Shown piece after piece: positions 34,628 through 47,487 of a stretch of DNA of 64,000 nucleotides; positions within the stretch are counted from its first letter, which is position 1; each line of letters begins with the position of its first letter. Below the pieces are notes generated by a model. It was given only the letters and a program-made list of their open reading frames with translations, was not told the DNA's origin and searched no databases. The position numbers and the translations under genes were made by a program. Source of the DNA: Cordilura impudica (Eukaryota > Arthropoda > Insecta > Diptera > Scathophagidae); NCBI GenBank assembly GCA_963682025.1, contig OY821519.1:111465764-111529763 (forward strand), given 5' to 3'.

Positions 34628-37367
34628 ATGTTGAACAATTTAAATAATCTGAGGGTGAGTTCCAAATTCAATGAACATAGCATGATTCGTATTTTTTCCA
34701 AACTTAAAAATGGCTTAAACGTTGTTCATATTAATGCGCAAAGCTTACAAATAAAAATAGAAGAGTTCCGTTACATATTTGAGTCTTCCAACGTCGATGC
34801 GGTATGCATTTCAGAAACATGGTTCAATGCCAAGGTCAATGATGACTGTTACAGATTGCGGGGATATAAGCTCTTCAGAGTGGATAGAAAACAAAAAAGG
34901 GTCATAAGGATAAAAAAAGCAGGTGGTGTTGCCATATATGTGAAAAATAATGTAAAATGTAAAATTAAAAATAAATCAAAAGATGGTGATAAAATTGAGT
35001 TTCTCTTTTTGGAATTATTCAATAGGAACGAAAAAGTATTGCTAGGAAATGTCTATAGACCAAATAAGAATATTAATTCAGAAGCTTTTTTTTCTGGAAT
35101 TATCTAATATTACCGTGGGGTACACAAATATTATAATATCTGGTGATTTTAACAGTAACATTTTAGTGGAATCTACGTCTTCAGATGAAATGCTATATCT
35201 TGGCCTAGATGTTGTCGATAAAACTATACCTACACACTATTCCACCAACTCAAATTCGCTCCTTGATATATTTTTCACCAACTGTTTGTCAAAAGTCTTT
35301 TGTGTTTTCTAAACACGATCTTATATTTATCACTTACGATTTTAAACCAGACACAACTGATGAAAGTTTTAGCTATCATGACTTTAAACGTATTAATTAT
35401 TTAGCTTTATATGATAAAATTTCACAAATTGATTGGGATTGTACATATTATATGCCATCTGTTGATGAGCAGCTTACATTTATTCAAACAAACATTGAAC
35501 AACTCTTCAATGAATTTGTTCCTCTTAGAATGAAAAGGATAACAACAACTGACAACCCACGGTTTACCGTTGAAATTAATTGTTTAATCGAACAACGTAA
35601 TATTGCTTACACAAGATGGTAGAGATTTAAAACCCCCGAACTACAGACTGCATTTCGATCCCTTAGAAATAAGGTTACCAGAAGCATTGGGATTGCCAAA
35701 TCGTCCTACTATAACAAAAAATTTTCAAGTTGCTTAAATAGCAAGGCAAGATGGAGTGAAATACGAAATCTAGGGATAATTACCAAAACCAGAGATAATA
35801 CTGTTAATATAAATGTTGAGGAATTAAATTACAAATTTACAGATTTACCAAGGCCTACCGCTAATGTCGAACATTACAAGAGCCATGCCATTTCAAACGT
35901 TCAACACCAATTTCAGTTTAGTTGCTTTACTGTAACTGAAATATACGAAAGCTCCCTCAGTACAAAGTCTAATGCTACTAGCTGTGATGGTGTTCATCCA
36001 AGATTCATAAAAATTGTGTTCCCTACTATTCTACCATATATTACTAACATGTTCAATTCAATAATAACTAAATCGACGTATCCCACTCAGTGGCAACATG
36101 CAAAAATTGTCCCTATACCCAAAACGGAAAACGAATTTCGTCCAATAGCTATACTACCCTTTCTATCTAAAACACTTGAACGTTTAATGCACAACCAATT
36201 CAGTAGATTTATTCAGGATAACAACTTGCTCACTCCCAGACAATCTGGTTTTCGTCCACAACACAGTTGCGTATCTACTTTGATTGATGTAACAGAATAC
36301 ATAAGATCACAGATCAAAGTTGCCTTCTTAATTCTTTTTGATCATTCTAAGGCTTTTGATACTGTTAACACGGAAATTCTAACATTAAAGTTAAACAAAA
36401 TATTTAATATGTCTACGACATCCACTAAGTTGATGAATTCATATTTAACTGAAAAATCACAATCGGTTTGCTGTGGTAAACAAATGTCAAGTAGGATCGA
36501 ACCTATAAGAGGTGTACCACAAGGTTCTATCTTAGGGCCATTGCTGTACTCAGCTTATGCCAATGATCTTCCGAATCAATTACAATATTGCAATGTTCAA
36601 ATGTATGCGGACGACGTCCAACTCTACATTAGCTGTACAATATCGGAAATTGATGATTGCGTTCGTAAAATTAACGTTGACTTACAAAATATTAGGCTCT
36701 GGGCTACAACCAACGGATTATGTCTCAATCCAAGTAAGTCAAAATGTATGTTAATTACTAAAAAAAATCAGGTTATTCCAAATATTTCTGATATAATTCT
36801 GGGTGAATCAAAAATTAATCTTGTAGATAAGGTAAAAAATCTTGGAGTCACATTTAATAAATATTTACACTGGAATGACCACGTTATTATTACAACCGGA
36901 AAAATATATGGTATGTTAAGAAACTTATGGTGCACTCAGTGGCTCGTACCACTTCAATTCAGAATGCTTCTGGCTAAAACATACTTAATATCGACTTTAC
37001 TCTATGGATGTGAGTTGTTCTCAAGCTGTGATGCAACCAGTATGCGTAAACTAAACATATCTTTTAATAACAGCGTATCTCTCTACGCTAAACAAATTTA
37101 TGGTGTCACTTTTGAAAACCTTTTGAAGTGTAAATCACTAACATACTAATTATTTACTCAGGCCAACCTAAATACCTTTACGAAAGACTAAACTCTTTTA
37201 GGTCTGAGAGAGGACGCCGTATTATTCAAATACAACATAAGACTTAACTTTCGGAGCTACACTTCTATATTAATGCCATACGAATTTGGAATCGACTACC
37301 CCCTCACTTGCAAATTATCAGCAAGGCAACTAAATTAAAAAATAAAATATATGAATATTATAACTAA
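34628..37367 (+). pseudogene. CR1/L2-like LINE ORF2, copy A, nearly intact
   Basis: Endonuclease plus reverse transcriptase of a non-LTR element. The ATG at 34628 starts a frame with HINAQSLQIK (catalytic Asn), CISETWF (catalytic Glu), GGVAIYVKNN and, after a frameshift near 35095, ISGDFNSNIL; SKHDLIF closes the domain after another shift near 35305. A single TAG at 35620-35622 interrupts the linker (TRW then RFK). From there 509 codons stay open to 37149, with SGFRPQHSCVSTLIDV, LFDHSKAFDTV, GVPQGSILGPLLYS and YADDVQLY (36604-36627). After a stop the C-terminal domain WNRLPPHLQIIS runs to about 37367. ORF1 is absent and homology starts near 34595, so this is a 5'-truncated insertion. Calling it CR1/L2 rather than Jockey is inference from motif style. 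Confidence 0.85.
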
Positions 37368-37554
37368 TTTTTTTTTATTTTTTTTATTTTATTATTATTA
37401 TTTTATTATTTATATTTACGTTTCTTTGTTTTGTTAGTATTAGGTAGAATTTTATTATTTTATTTTTTCTTGTACATTGTAAAATATAACTATAATTAGT
37501 ATTCAGTACTTCTATATAAGATTAATTCTTTGTACTGAATTATAATTTATGAAA

Positions 37555-37610
37555 TTCAATAAATAAATAAATAAATAAAATAAATAAATAAAATAAAAAA
37601 AAATTTATGA
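37555..37610 (+). repeat. LINE copy A 3' tail of AATA/AAATA units
   Basis: The element ends in CAATAAATAAATAAATAAAA-type repeats followed by poly-A. Simple-repeat tails of this kind replace poly-A in several LINE clades. The 3' UTR (37368-37554) is AT-rich. Confidence 0.75.
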
Positions 37611-37636
37611 ATATTTAAAGAAATAGGATGGTTAAT

Positions 37637-37812
37637 GAATAATTTCATAAGAGCCTAAAGGTATGCCGTTGCATTTTAGGCACTTCACAATTCAACACAG
37701 GGCGATTAATATGTACTCTTTTTTGAAACCATCAATAATAAATGCACAGGCAATGAATTGTGAATTGGCTAAAATTGATTAACATACCTTCAGGTTCTTA
37801 TAAAATTATTTA
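37637..37812. repeat. Fold-back element between two LINE tails
   Basis: Imperfect inverted arms of about 58 bp: 37637-37696, starting GAATAATTTCATAAGAGCCT, and 37754-37812. A loop of about 58 bp separates them. Matches include AAGGTATG/CATACCTT and TCACAATTCA/TGAATTGTGA. It could be a small MITE; no clean duplication was found. Confidence 0.65.
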
Positions 37813-38239
37813 TAAGATTATTATAACTATTTTATTTTATTTTATTCAGTATATTTTTAACACATATTATACATAAATTTTATCATTATGCACTTCTCCA
37901 TATGAACTATAACTATGCCAAATGTCACATTCCCCCGTGCGCGCAGTTTGCATAAAAGGTGGTCATAAGGTTTACCGTAACGTATTAATATATTTATTTA
38001 TTTATTTATTTATTTAATTTAATTATTTAACAATACAGTATAACAAGAACGAGTCTTATATTACAATACTATTACAAAATTATATTTTGTTAGAAAAAAA
38101 GGGGAGACAAAAAAAAATTAAAAATTAAAAAATTAATTATAACTAGTAATAAGACAAAGCAAAATGTTAAAGTTAATGCGAAATTTAAAAAATAATAAAA
38201 ATCGTAAATGAAAAGATATATAAACTTAAAAAATTAAAA

Positions 38240-40843
38240 ATTATCAAAAATAGCTGATTTAAAATGGCTTGCATTGCTTATAATTTGAATAGTAGGGGGT
38301 AGATGGTTCCAAAGGCAGATGGAGTTTAAAAAGAAGTGTCTTTTCGACATTTCTTTCCGATGTGGAATGGTGTTTATTCGTTTTCCTCTGCTTGATATTG
38401 AAAAAATTATTCTTTTATAAAGGTATCCAGGTTATCTTGTGTAGATCAGTTTGTGTAGGAATAAAAGTGTACGACATTTTAAAAGATTTTCGAACGAGAT
38501 ATTACAAATCTGTTTGGAGAACTCAGAAATGCTGCTTCTTCTTGTGCGGCCAAAAACGTATCTTGCTACATTGTTATAAGTAACATTAAGCTTTCTCATG
38601 CATAATGTATCACAGCTTGCGAATAGTTCGCATCCATAAAGATGTGTTGGCAGCAAGTAAGTTTTAGCAAGTAACATACGAACATTGAATAGAGTATAAT
38701 ACTGGGTCATCCACAGATTCCGCAACATTGCGTAAGTTTTTCCACAAATAGAATTAATATGATTCGACCAGTTGAGTTCTCTGTTGAGTAATACACCTAA
38801 ATTTTTAGCAGTTTCGGATAACCCAAGTCTTGAGTTGTTAATCAGAATTGGTGGTAATTCATTGAGTATGTGTTCTGTTTTGCCTATAATAAAGGCTTTG
38901 GACTTGCTTGCATTTAAGCAAAGATCATTTGCTGAAGCCCATTCCCAAGTTTTATGTAAATTATGATTTATTTTGTTAATACAGTCGTCTATATTAGTTG
39001 GTTTACAGCTTATGTAGAGCTGCACATCATCTGCATACATTTGTATTCCACAATAATCGAGACAACAAGGAAGATCATTTGAATATATTGCAAAAAGAAG
39101 AGGTCCAAGTATTGAACCCTGTGGAACCCCTCTGGAAACTAATAGGCTAGTAGATTTATCAAATCCATGGTATACAGATTGACTTCTATCATGTAGATAA
39201 GAATAAATTAGCTTAACAGCGGTATTTGAAAATTTGCACATCCACTTGAGTTTAAGGCAAATAAGAGAGTGTTCTACTGTATCAAATGCTTTAGAATGAT
39301 AAGAAATGATATCATATTATTATCCAAATTAGCTCTAAGCTCCTCCGAAACATCAACCAGCGCAGAAACACAACTATGTTTAGTTCTGAACCCAGACTGT
39401 TTATCAGTAAGTAACGAATTTTCATTTAAAAAATTTGTCATTTGAATATGGATTAAACGTTCAAATACTTTAGAAAGATAAGGTAATATTGCTATTGGTC
39501 GATATGTTTTATCATTTTTTGGGATGGGAATAATTTTTGCATGTTTCCACGTCGTAGGGAAAGTTGAGATTGTAATTATCGCGTTAAAAAAATGTGTTAT
39601 GTGTGATAAAATATATGGCAGAAGTAACTGCAAAAATTTTGGATGGACTCCATCATGTCCAAGAGAATTTGATTTAATAGTAAGAATAGATTCCAAAATG
39701 TCTTCCTGCGTGAAATGTACGAAATCAAAATTTAGCGGATTTTGCTCGGTTGAATTACCTTCGATGTTAGTTGTTGAATTACAATACCCATATTTCGAAT
39801 TTCTTTCCACTTCTTTTTTGAGCAAACAGCTGATTTAAATTTTTCTTCATAATAATTTGATTTTGCCTATCTAATTTTAGAGTTCACTTCTTTTCGGCAA
39901 TTTTTAAAAGTGTTATGCAGCTCCGTTGTTTTGAAACGTTTCCACCTTTCATATGCTTCGTTTCTTTTATTAATCAAAGCCCTTATTTCGTTAGAAAAGT
40001 ACGGTTTCTCATTTCGTATCATTTTAGTTTTGATTGAAATATATTTGTCATACAAATAAATTATATGGTAATTTAAAAAAGATGCTTGTTCATCAACAGT
40101 AGGCATAACAAAGATTTGGTCCCAGATAATTAAAGATAGTTCCATTTCCAGCGATTGATAATCAATATGCAGAAAGTCTCTAAATTTTATAGTTTGTGTA
40201 TTTTTTTGAGCAGTCGTATTATAGTTATAAGACATAAAAATTAAATCATGTTTTGAGAACAGAGACGCTGATAGCTGATCAAATAACAGAAGCTGAGAAT
40301 GATTATTAATGAAACAAAGATCAAGCAGAGTGCTTGTAGTTTTTGTAAAATGTGTAGGCACAGATAAATTTACTAAAATCAAACCAATGGCATACATATC
40401 ATCCATTAAACTTTTATCCGTTAATATATTTGAATTAAAGTCGCCATTTATAATAACATCCGAGTAACCAAGTGTTGTCAGTATTCCTAGCAGTGGGTCT
40501 ATATCAATGGCTTTATTGGGCCTATATATGGTACCAATTAAGAGTTTTTGGTTGTTGCCGTTAAAAACTTCGAGAAATATATATTCATTTTGTTTATTTT
40601 GGGCGGCTTTGGATTTCAATTTACAGCTAATTTATGATTTTATATATATGGCAATAACACCAGCATTATTACGTCCATAGCCGACTCTTCAAAAATAAAT
40701 CTTAGTTCATCCATTTTATTGTTAAGGTTTTGAGCATTTATATGGCAGATATTGAAACCAGAATTTTGCTTAGAAAGAATTCTAATTATACTGTAGAGGT
40801 TATCTTTAGAACCAACCCTACTATCATTATGTGGTACAACCAT
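38240..40843 (-). pseudogene. CR1/L2-like LINE ORF2, copy B
   Basis: Inverted copy of the 34628 family, read right to left. The ATG at 40843 begins MVVPHNDSRVGSKDN and includes CHINAQNLNNKMDELRF. About 50 codons are then missing: the text jumps from ESAMDV to AGVIAIYIK, deleting the SETW catalytic Glu. GTIYRPNKAI, NGDFNSNILTD and SKHDLIFMSYNY finish the endonuclease. RT motifs are GFRTKHSCVSALVDV, a SFLIILKHLIQ break where HSKAFD belongs, then SRGVPQGSILGPLLF and YADDVQLY near 39045. The C-terminal LWNQLPPTIQIIS ends near 38240. Frameshifts lie near 40630, 39850, 39270 and 38435. The simple-repeat tail, read as TATTTATTTA on the plus strand, is at 37985-38030. Confidence 0.85.
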
Positions 40844-41005
40844 TTTTATAAGAGAACTTTATAATAGCAATGCAAGCAACAATATTGTTTTTCATTAAAA
40901 AGTAAATGTTTAAAAAATTCCAAAAAATTTCATTATATGTTTAGTTAATATTTGGGAAAGTTAATAAAGATGCAAGTGTAGAACTATTTAAAAATTTATT
41001 CATTT

Positions 41006-42470
41006 TGGCCAGAATTCTGCAAAACTATTCCAAGACTACCAGGTATGTTTCCATCATCATGGGGCTGTAAGCGAAATAACTGGTTCAGTTGATCATAATA
41101 ATTGATGCATATTGGTTCGCCATTTTCAAATTGTTTGACGTATACTAAACCTCGATTTGTAAAGTCAGTAAAAATTAATTGTTGTTTTTTCAGTTCGCGA
41201 GCTTTCAGGAAAATATGGTGATTTTCGGGAGTTAGGTTTTCATTTACGTAAAAAGGAACCGAACTATTAAACCCAATAAGATTCAGACGTAAAGGACTCT
41301 TATGATGTTTAATAAAGCTTGTTATTGATTTTAGAACAAAATTTCGCTCATAAGGACATTTAAATTTTATAATATTGCTGCATCTCGTATTTTTTTAGGG
41401 CTTTTGTTATTCATTGGATTATTATTATGTTTTTTACTATTAACATTCACACGATAAATAGCCTTCATATTTGGGGGTGATATATTCACGGAATTACAAA
41501 GTTTAAAATGTTATTTTTTTATTTAACTAAATTCGAGGCGACATATGCTCAAACTTTCTTATGGACAACATCTCCATGAACGTTCCGGCACGGTCAACAC
41601 GTTTTTACACTCCACTGTTTATCCCAATCTGTCGTCAAAAGTTTGCCGATGCTGATCCATTTAGAAGAATTTGCCATGATTTCAATGATCAATACAATTT
41701 AATTGATTTTTCTTTAAATGATGATATTATTAAACGCAATATTATATTATTTTTAAATACATAATCTCAAATTTTTGATTTAAGGATTTGTATATATTAT
41801 ATTTTTTTTCTCTCTCTGTATTATACTTAACAGTCTGTAAGGTTATACCATAGACTTAATAAATAAAAAAAAAAAAAAAAAAATACATATCACCGAGATT
41901 TTCATTTTGTTCGCTGGGTACATTGATAATACGAATGTAGTGTGCCACAATTGAATTTTTTTGTTTTCTATTACAGCTTTTCAAGAAAGCAATTTCATTC
42001 TTTAATTCTTCAGTTTCATGTTTTAGTGCTTTTATTTCGTCCATAGCTGTATTTTTTATTACTGCAACAGCTGACTCTAAATTCGACACACTTTCTATTA
42101 CTTTATGTAAATCGTTCTTATTCATGTTTAAGCTTTTGTCTATTTCATTTAAGAGACGATCTTCACACTCACGAAACATAGTTTGTATAATTGTTTGTAA
42201 TTTTTCTGTTAATTCGTCGGTTAGCTTATCAAAACGTTTATCCATAGTTGTTATTAATTTGAAGGGAGATTCCGTGTTAGTTAAGCGTGGTGATTTTGCT
42301 ACGCTTTCATTAAGAGAAACTTGTACAACTTCTCTTAATCTTTTACTTGTAAGATTTTTTTTTTTGGCTGTTTTATTATTGTTGTTTTCCATTGTGATAC
42401 TGTCTTGCTTATTCTTTTTGTTTGCCTTTTTGTTTTTCTTATTTTTGGTTTGTAACTTAATGTTATACAT
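41006..42470 (-). pseudogene. LINE ORF1 protein of copy B (coiled coil plus C-terminal FP-like domain)
   Basis: First ORF of the same element, upstream of ORF2 on the minus strand with about 160 bp between. The N-terminal third is very basic (KNKKNKKANKKNKQ), followed by a predicted coiled coil of about 100 residues rich in E, L, N and K. Then comes IRIINVPSEQNENLGD, like the start of an RRM-type fold, at about 41885-41945. A 0.34-kb insertion (41547-41884) breaks it. The frame resumes as CNSVNISPPNMKAIYRVNV, shifts near 41395, and ends with KCPYERNFVLKSITSF and NENLTPENHHIFLKAREL, the style of LINE ORF1 C-terminal domains related to baculovirus FP protein. Such proteins bind element RNA; none of the other copies here keeps an ORF1. 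Confidence 0.75.
41547..41884 (+). mobile_element. 5'-truncated LINE 3' end inserted in ORF1
   Basis: Encodes a LINE tail (RSTRFYTPLFIPICRQKF, then NLIDFSLNDDIIKRN, stop at about 41764). A 3' UTR follows, with AATAAATAAA and about 20 A. The words ACATAT at 41541-41546 and 41885-41890 are a possible short target duplication. It is on the opposite strand to its host element. Confidence 0.68.
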
Positions 42471-42849
42471 TTATTGTTTTAACTGCTGTGTTAATATTTT
42501 GTCCTTTTTATACATATAGTACCACTCTTTGAAGCAGATAATTGTTACACTCTTTGCTTTGTTGACCTTTGGAATGATCGTTTGATTATTTGCAAGTTTT
42601 ATGTTAGATTGTTTAAAGTATTATCGAAATTTTGTTTTTAGTTTTTTACTTATTTAATTTATAGTATTATTATTTTAAATTTATGTTGAGAAAAGCTGAC
42701 ACATAAATTTTCCAATCAGATGAAAAAAAATAATTAAAAACCATTGTTTATATTGATATTTAAAAACGAATCGGAGCTCAATTAAAACACGACCGTCTCT
42801 CTTCGATCGGATACTATTATCATACTATACTATTATAGGCACATTAGAG
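42471..42849. other. Likely 5' region of LINE copy B, AT-rich
   Basis: No gene. The sequence upstream of ORF1 holds a short GC-richer word group near 42785-42815 (ACGACCGTCTCTCTTCGATC). This could be the 5' UTR with an internal promoter, but nothing proves it. Confidence 0.35.
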
Positions 42850-43714
42850 TGGTCCTTAAAAATGAAAATGCGATTTTGGGTGTAGGCGGGGTCCAGTTTG
42901 TTACCCTTGAATATAAAACTAATAAATGAGAAGTTTGGGGATAATCAGATAAAGAAAAGTCGCGCCGGAAATCAATTCAAAATTTCAAGTGCGTCTATAT
43001 GGGGAAAATATGACTTTTTTGAGATTTTACCAAAATTTCAATGTATAGTTTAGTTTTTGCGACAAGTTGTTGTAAGAATCGCAATCAGTATTAAAAACTA
43101 TATTTTCAAAAAGCTATAAAAATTCAAAATCGAATAAAAATTCGCCAAGAAATAGCAAATGCCCCATACCACTTTTGTGCCAAAAAATAAACTAGATCGT
43201 GTTTATAGCATTTTCTTGAACTTTGAGAAATTGATTAAAGCCATATTTTTTTGTCTCTATACTTATACGTTATAAGATATGAAGTATTGTTTTATTACAA
43301 CGTTGTTAACCTATTGTGCATTGAGACCGAAAATGGGTTATTTTTTTTGACAAAATTTTGAAAGCTCCTTTTCCAAGCTTTAAAAAATTTTCTTAAATAA
43401 AATTTAAAAATATGAATCTGACACTCCATGGTTTTGTTAAATATATATTACAGAATAACTGTGTGAATTTTTCAGTAAATCCCTATTCCAAAGTTTTTTT
43501 GACAAGGATTTTATTTTTGCGGATTTCGAGAAAAATTGGATTTTTGTAAAATATTCTGTAAATATTCTGCAAATGTTCTAAATACTAATTTAATTTTAAT
43601 CCTAATAGTCTAGGGTTATGGAAAAAAGTAATATGACCCCATTTTGGAATTGGAGTCACATATGACCCTAAGCTAATATAAGACAATTTATTCAAAAAAT
43701 TCAAATATTTTGTA
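42850..43714 (-). repeat. Unclassified dispersed repeat R2, minus copy
   Basis: Inverted counterpart of 2645-3480, with GGACCACTCTAATGT at its 5' start on the minus strand and CAATATTTGAATTT-like sequence at its other edge. Diverged by substitutions and small indels throughout. Confidence 0.7.
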
Positions 43715-44829
43715 AGTCCTGGTGAATTTGTAGATGCGACGCTTAATGTAGGGTAACCAAATGTGAAGAACTTGAGTTCCCAAAATTTGGAATAAATCCA
43801 AGAACATTAACCCATTATTTGCCAAGCTTTGGATTTTAAGATTTTTTTAAATAAAAATTACCGAAAACGAGTTTTTCTATTAAACCCGGCGAAACCGCTA
43901 TTTAAAATTTATGAAAAATAATTCGGTTAATTTTTTTATTTAACCCTTCAGTGTTCCTGCGATCAAAATAATCCATTGTGATATATCTTTGGTGCAATTA
44001 TCTGCTTATTGCTCGCAAATATAAATTAAAACAACTTTTAACCAATTTTGCTATAAACTTATTTTATGTATAAAAACTATCTATATTTTTCTAAATAAAA
44101 TAAAAAGAACCACAAATGACCCAAAGCTAATAAAAGACAATTTATTCAAAAGAATATGAAATATAAAATTAATATAACATAAAATTTAAGAAAAGCAATA
44201 CTTATTGCACAAACAATTTGAATTGCACACTAAATCATTCTTAAATACACCAAAATATATAGAATTAATTTTATGGTACATGTACTAAACATATTTTTAT
44301 TCCAGAAAAAACAAAATAAAACAAAAACTTAAAGAATATAAACTGTTGGATCGTCAACGGAGTTTTTTACCTTCGTGGTTTTCTCCGTCGAATGGTTTTT
44401 TAACTTATTTTTTACCTTTTGTTTTTATTTTATTCATATATTTTTTTTAATAATAATATTTTGTTATTAATTATTTTTTTTATGAACTTTATTGAATTCC
44501 ATGATATTACAAGTAAAGTTATCACATGAATTTCGATAACCTTTAACAGAATAATAATTTATAAAATTAAGTGTTTTTGGTAACCCCTTTGAACTGAATT
44601 GCTTACAATGTATATAAAACATAACGGGTTCGCTGAAAAGAAAAGAATATGAAGTTAATATATAAATAAAAAGTTCAGTCTATACTTACACTATAGAAAG
44701 AAGTGTATTAATTTTCCGTCAACAAGTTTAGTTGTTTTTTTTTTTCTTGAATTTAATTCCCACCATTTTAAAATTGTTTTTTAGTGTACTCTAAAATTTA
44801 AAAATTCTTAAAAACTATTAAGATCAATA
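43715..44829. other. AT-rich, no gene; partial echo of R2 edge
   Basis: Near 44108-44160 the words AATGACCCAAAGCTAATAAA and GACAATTTATTCAAAA repeat the edge of R2 about 470 bp after its first occurrence. The rest holds nothing I can identify. Confidence 0.45.
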
Positions 44830-45423
44830 TGTCTCTACAGAATGCGAGAAATGAACTTCGTATATATATTTTTGATCGCTAAAATCATACCCATTCACAA
44901 AATAAAATTAGGATAATATTAACTTTAAATATTTCGAGCAAGTCGGTATTGAAGTTGGAGTCTCCAGACCAAATTGGTGAGGAATGACTTATGAATATGT
45001 AAAGATAATCTGATAAAATTTCATATGCAAAACTAAAAATAGTAAACTATTAGAACATGTGTATAAATATATATATCAGCGATGCATACACATTTTTGTT
45101 CGCTTGTTGTTTTTTTTTTTCTATATGTGAACGTTCGCATTTACAAAAAAACAAAAGCAACATGCAAACAAAATATGTATGTGATCGCTGACAAGCAATC
45201 AAAAATATATTTTTTATGTACTGAAATTTTTTTCTCGTTGCATTTATTACAAAATTGCTCAATTAAAAGAGCACGACAATTGCTAAAATTCTTGTGATTT
45301 ATCGAAATAATTTTAAATATCTTTGATATCATTATAATTTCGAATCTAGTTATAATAATGTTTTTAGAATACGAGTAGAGGGTATCAAATATTAGGCACA
45401 GCTGAATTTAACACTCCAACTTG
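44830..45423 (+). mobile_element. DINE-like type 2, degraded, 5' end lost
   Basis: Internal match to the 58508 element (TCGGTATTGAAGTTGGAG, GGAATGA, GATAAAATTT). It ends with AGAGGGTATCAAATATTAGG and CTCCAACTTG at 45423. Confidence 0.55.
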
Positions 45424-47487
45424 TTTTATTACTAGTTAGTTATAAGAAGCCGAAGCGCCCTTTGAAAAATTGAAAACACTAATATTAAAAATTCATTTTT
45501 TTTCAATATTTCATTTAACTTTGAGCATTCTGAATAAAATTTATGATTTTCGATCTAGCTACTCAGAAATAGTTCACAAATCGAAACTTAGTTGTCAAGA
45601 TAGAAGCGATCGTTTTTTAATTTGACAACCCTAAATATAGTTACGGCAAAATTACGATGGGAAGTTTCATTGGTGGTGAAAATTTTTCACTATTTCAGCT
45701 ACAACGCTTAATTTACGAGATACAACGATTTTATATTCTCGCCAAAACTTTAAGATTTTCGTTTTGGCATCCGTAAAAATAGTTAGTCTACAATTCGAAA
45801 TGCAACCATATTTCTCTACGAAGCTTCGTTTTCTAAATAAAAGTGCTTGTCCATTGATTTGGCGATCCTGAAAACTATTATTACACAATTGAGATGGGGT
45901 ATTTCAATAAGGGGAAAAAATTTAAAATATTTTGCTCTAGTTCAATGGTCTTATTGTCCCCAAAAACTTTAAAGTAATTTATATATTTTACCCTACCAAA
46001 GGGATTCTTTTATTAGAGCGAAAAATAACACAATTGTGAATCAAGTTTGAAAATTAAATAATAATGCATGCAATTTTCATTAAATTTATTAATAAAATTA
46101 TTCATACAAATTTGTTGGCCATTTCACAAACAATAAAATATTTATCAACAATGAACTTGCATAGCCGCAATAAAGAAATTATATATTCAAATTAATTCAC
46201 AAAAGGACACATTTACCTTCAGAGACTTAGCAATAAAGAACAATGACAACATTATCTGACAAACATAGATGAGAAAAAAAATAAATCAAAAATTAACAAC
46301 ATTCTACTCATCTCAACAGATTTTCATATTAAGTTCTAATACATGACACATTTATTTACCTAACCCTAGCCCTCAATGGCTTGAAAGAGTAAAACTATGT
46401 GGACACATTGCCTGGCAGAACATTTATTTTAAAGATAGTTTAATTTACATTTATCCATATGTTTTAGTTAGGATTCATACATAATATAGCAGTAAGTAGC
46501 ATAAAGGATACGTGTATGGAACACAGAGCTTATGTTGCTTGTTCTTGTCGGAGGAGAGTGCAAGTTCCCTGGAGTCATTTAAATACACAATTAAAAGCAA
46601 AAAGGAAAAGAAACACAATTGTTAGAAAAGTCTATTTTATATGCCATTTTTATACTTTAAAATACAAAAACAAGCAACAGGAAGTTACTGACACTAAACA
46701 AAGTGTTTAACATTTTTACCAGTTTGTGCCAGCCACTAACCTAACCAAGCTGTGCCACTACCACCTGTATGTGTTTATAAACAAACACACGTTCGTCGGT
46801 TGCTCCATGAATGAATGAGTGAATGAAAATCTGCCATTGCAGCTCCAGGACTAACTACTATTGTTGTGGTTTAACAAACGCAATACAACAAAAGTCACCT
46901 GAACAAAAAAAAATAAATGTACAATGACATAGTAGGGAATAAAACGAGTCATACAAATAAGTTACATACTCCTCTTACGGACTTCCAAGCACATACTCCT
47001 AATTTATTGTCTTGGGTGTTTTAGGTGAAAGAACATGTAAAAAGAGATTTGTTGCATGCCATTGTTTGTCATGGTAAATCTGCAGGTGTTATAAGGTCTT
47101 TTTTATGTAAGTATTTGTGACTGGTCCACCATGTTGAGGTCTTCTAGTTATATTTTTTTTTTAATAGTTAGTCGGAAAATAAAGTCCTTGTTTAAAAACA
47201 AAATTGTGAACTGTAATTGAAATTAAAATAAAAAATTTTTAATATATAAATATATGAGCAAACAAACAAGTTAGATTAGATTTTTTCAAATTAATTTAAT
47301 TAAAGGCCGTAACTAACAAAATGTTCAAAATTGACTTTTTGTATTTTAGTTAGTTGTATTTTCATAAATAAAAATCCATCTTTATTTTTTAGCTTTATTC
47401 TCAAATTTGTGTATTAAGTTTAAACTAGTTTTTGCTTTATGATGTTTTTTGATTCTCCTGTAAATAACCTAACCCATAAAAACAAAC
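45424..47487. other. About 2 kb without a recognised gene
   Basis: AT-rich. No frame here shows a motif or a match to other parts of the window. A 64-codon frame at 46516-46710 is basic and unremarkable. This is one of the few long stretches not visibly made of repeats. Confidence 0.45.

Noticed and set aside
46516..46710. 64-codon basic frame as a gene
   Set aside because: No motif, no homologous feature and no start or splice context to support it.
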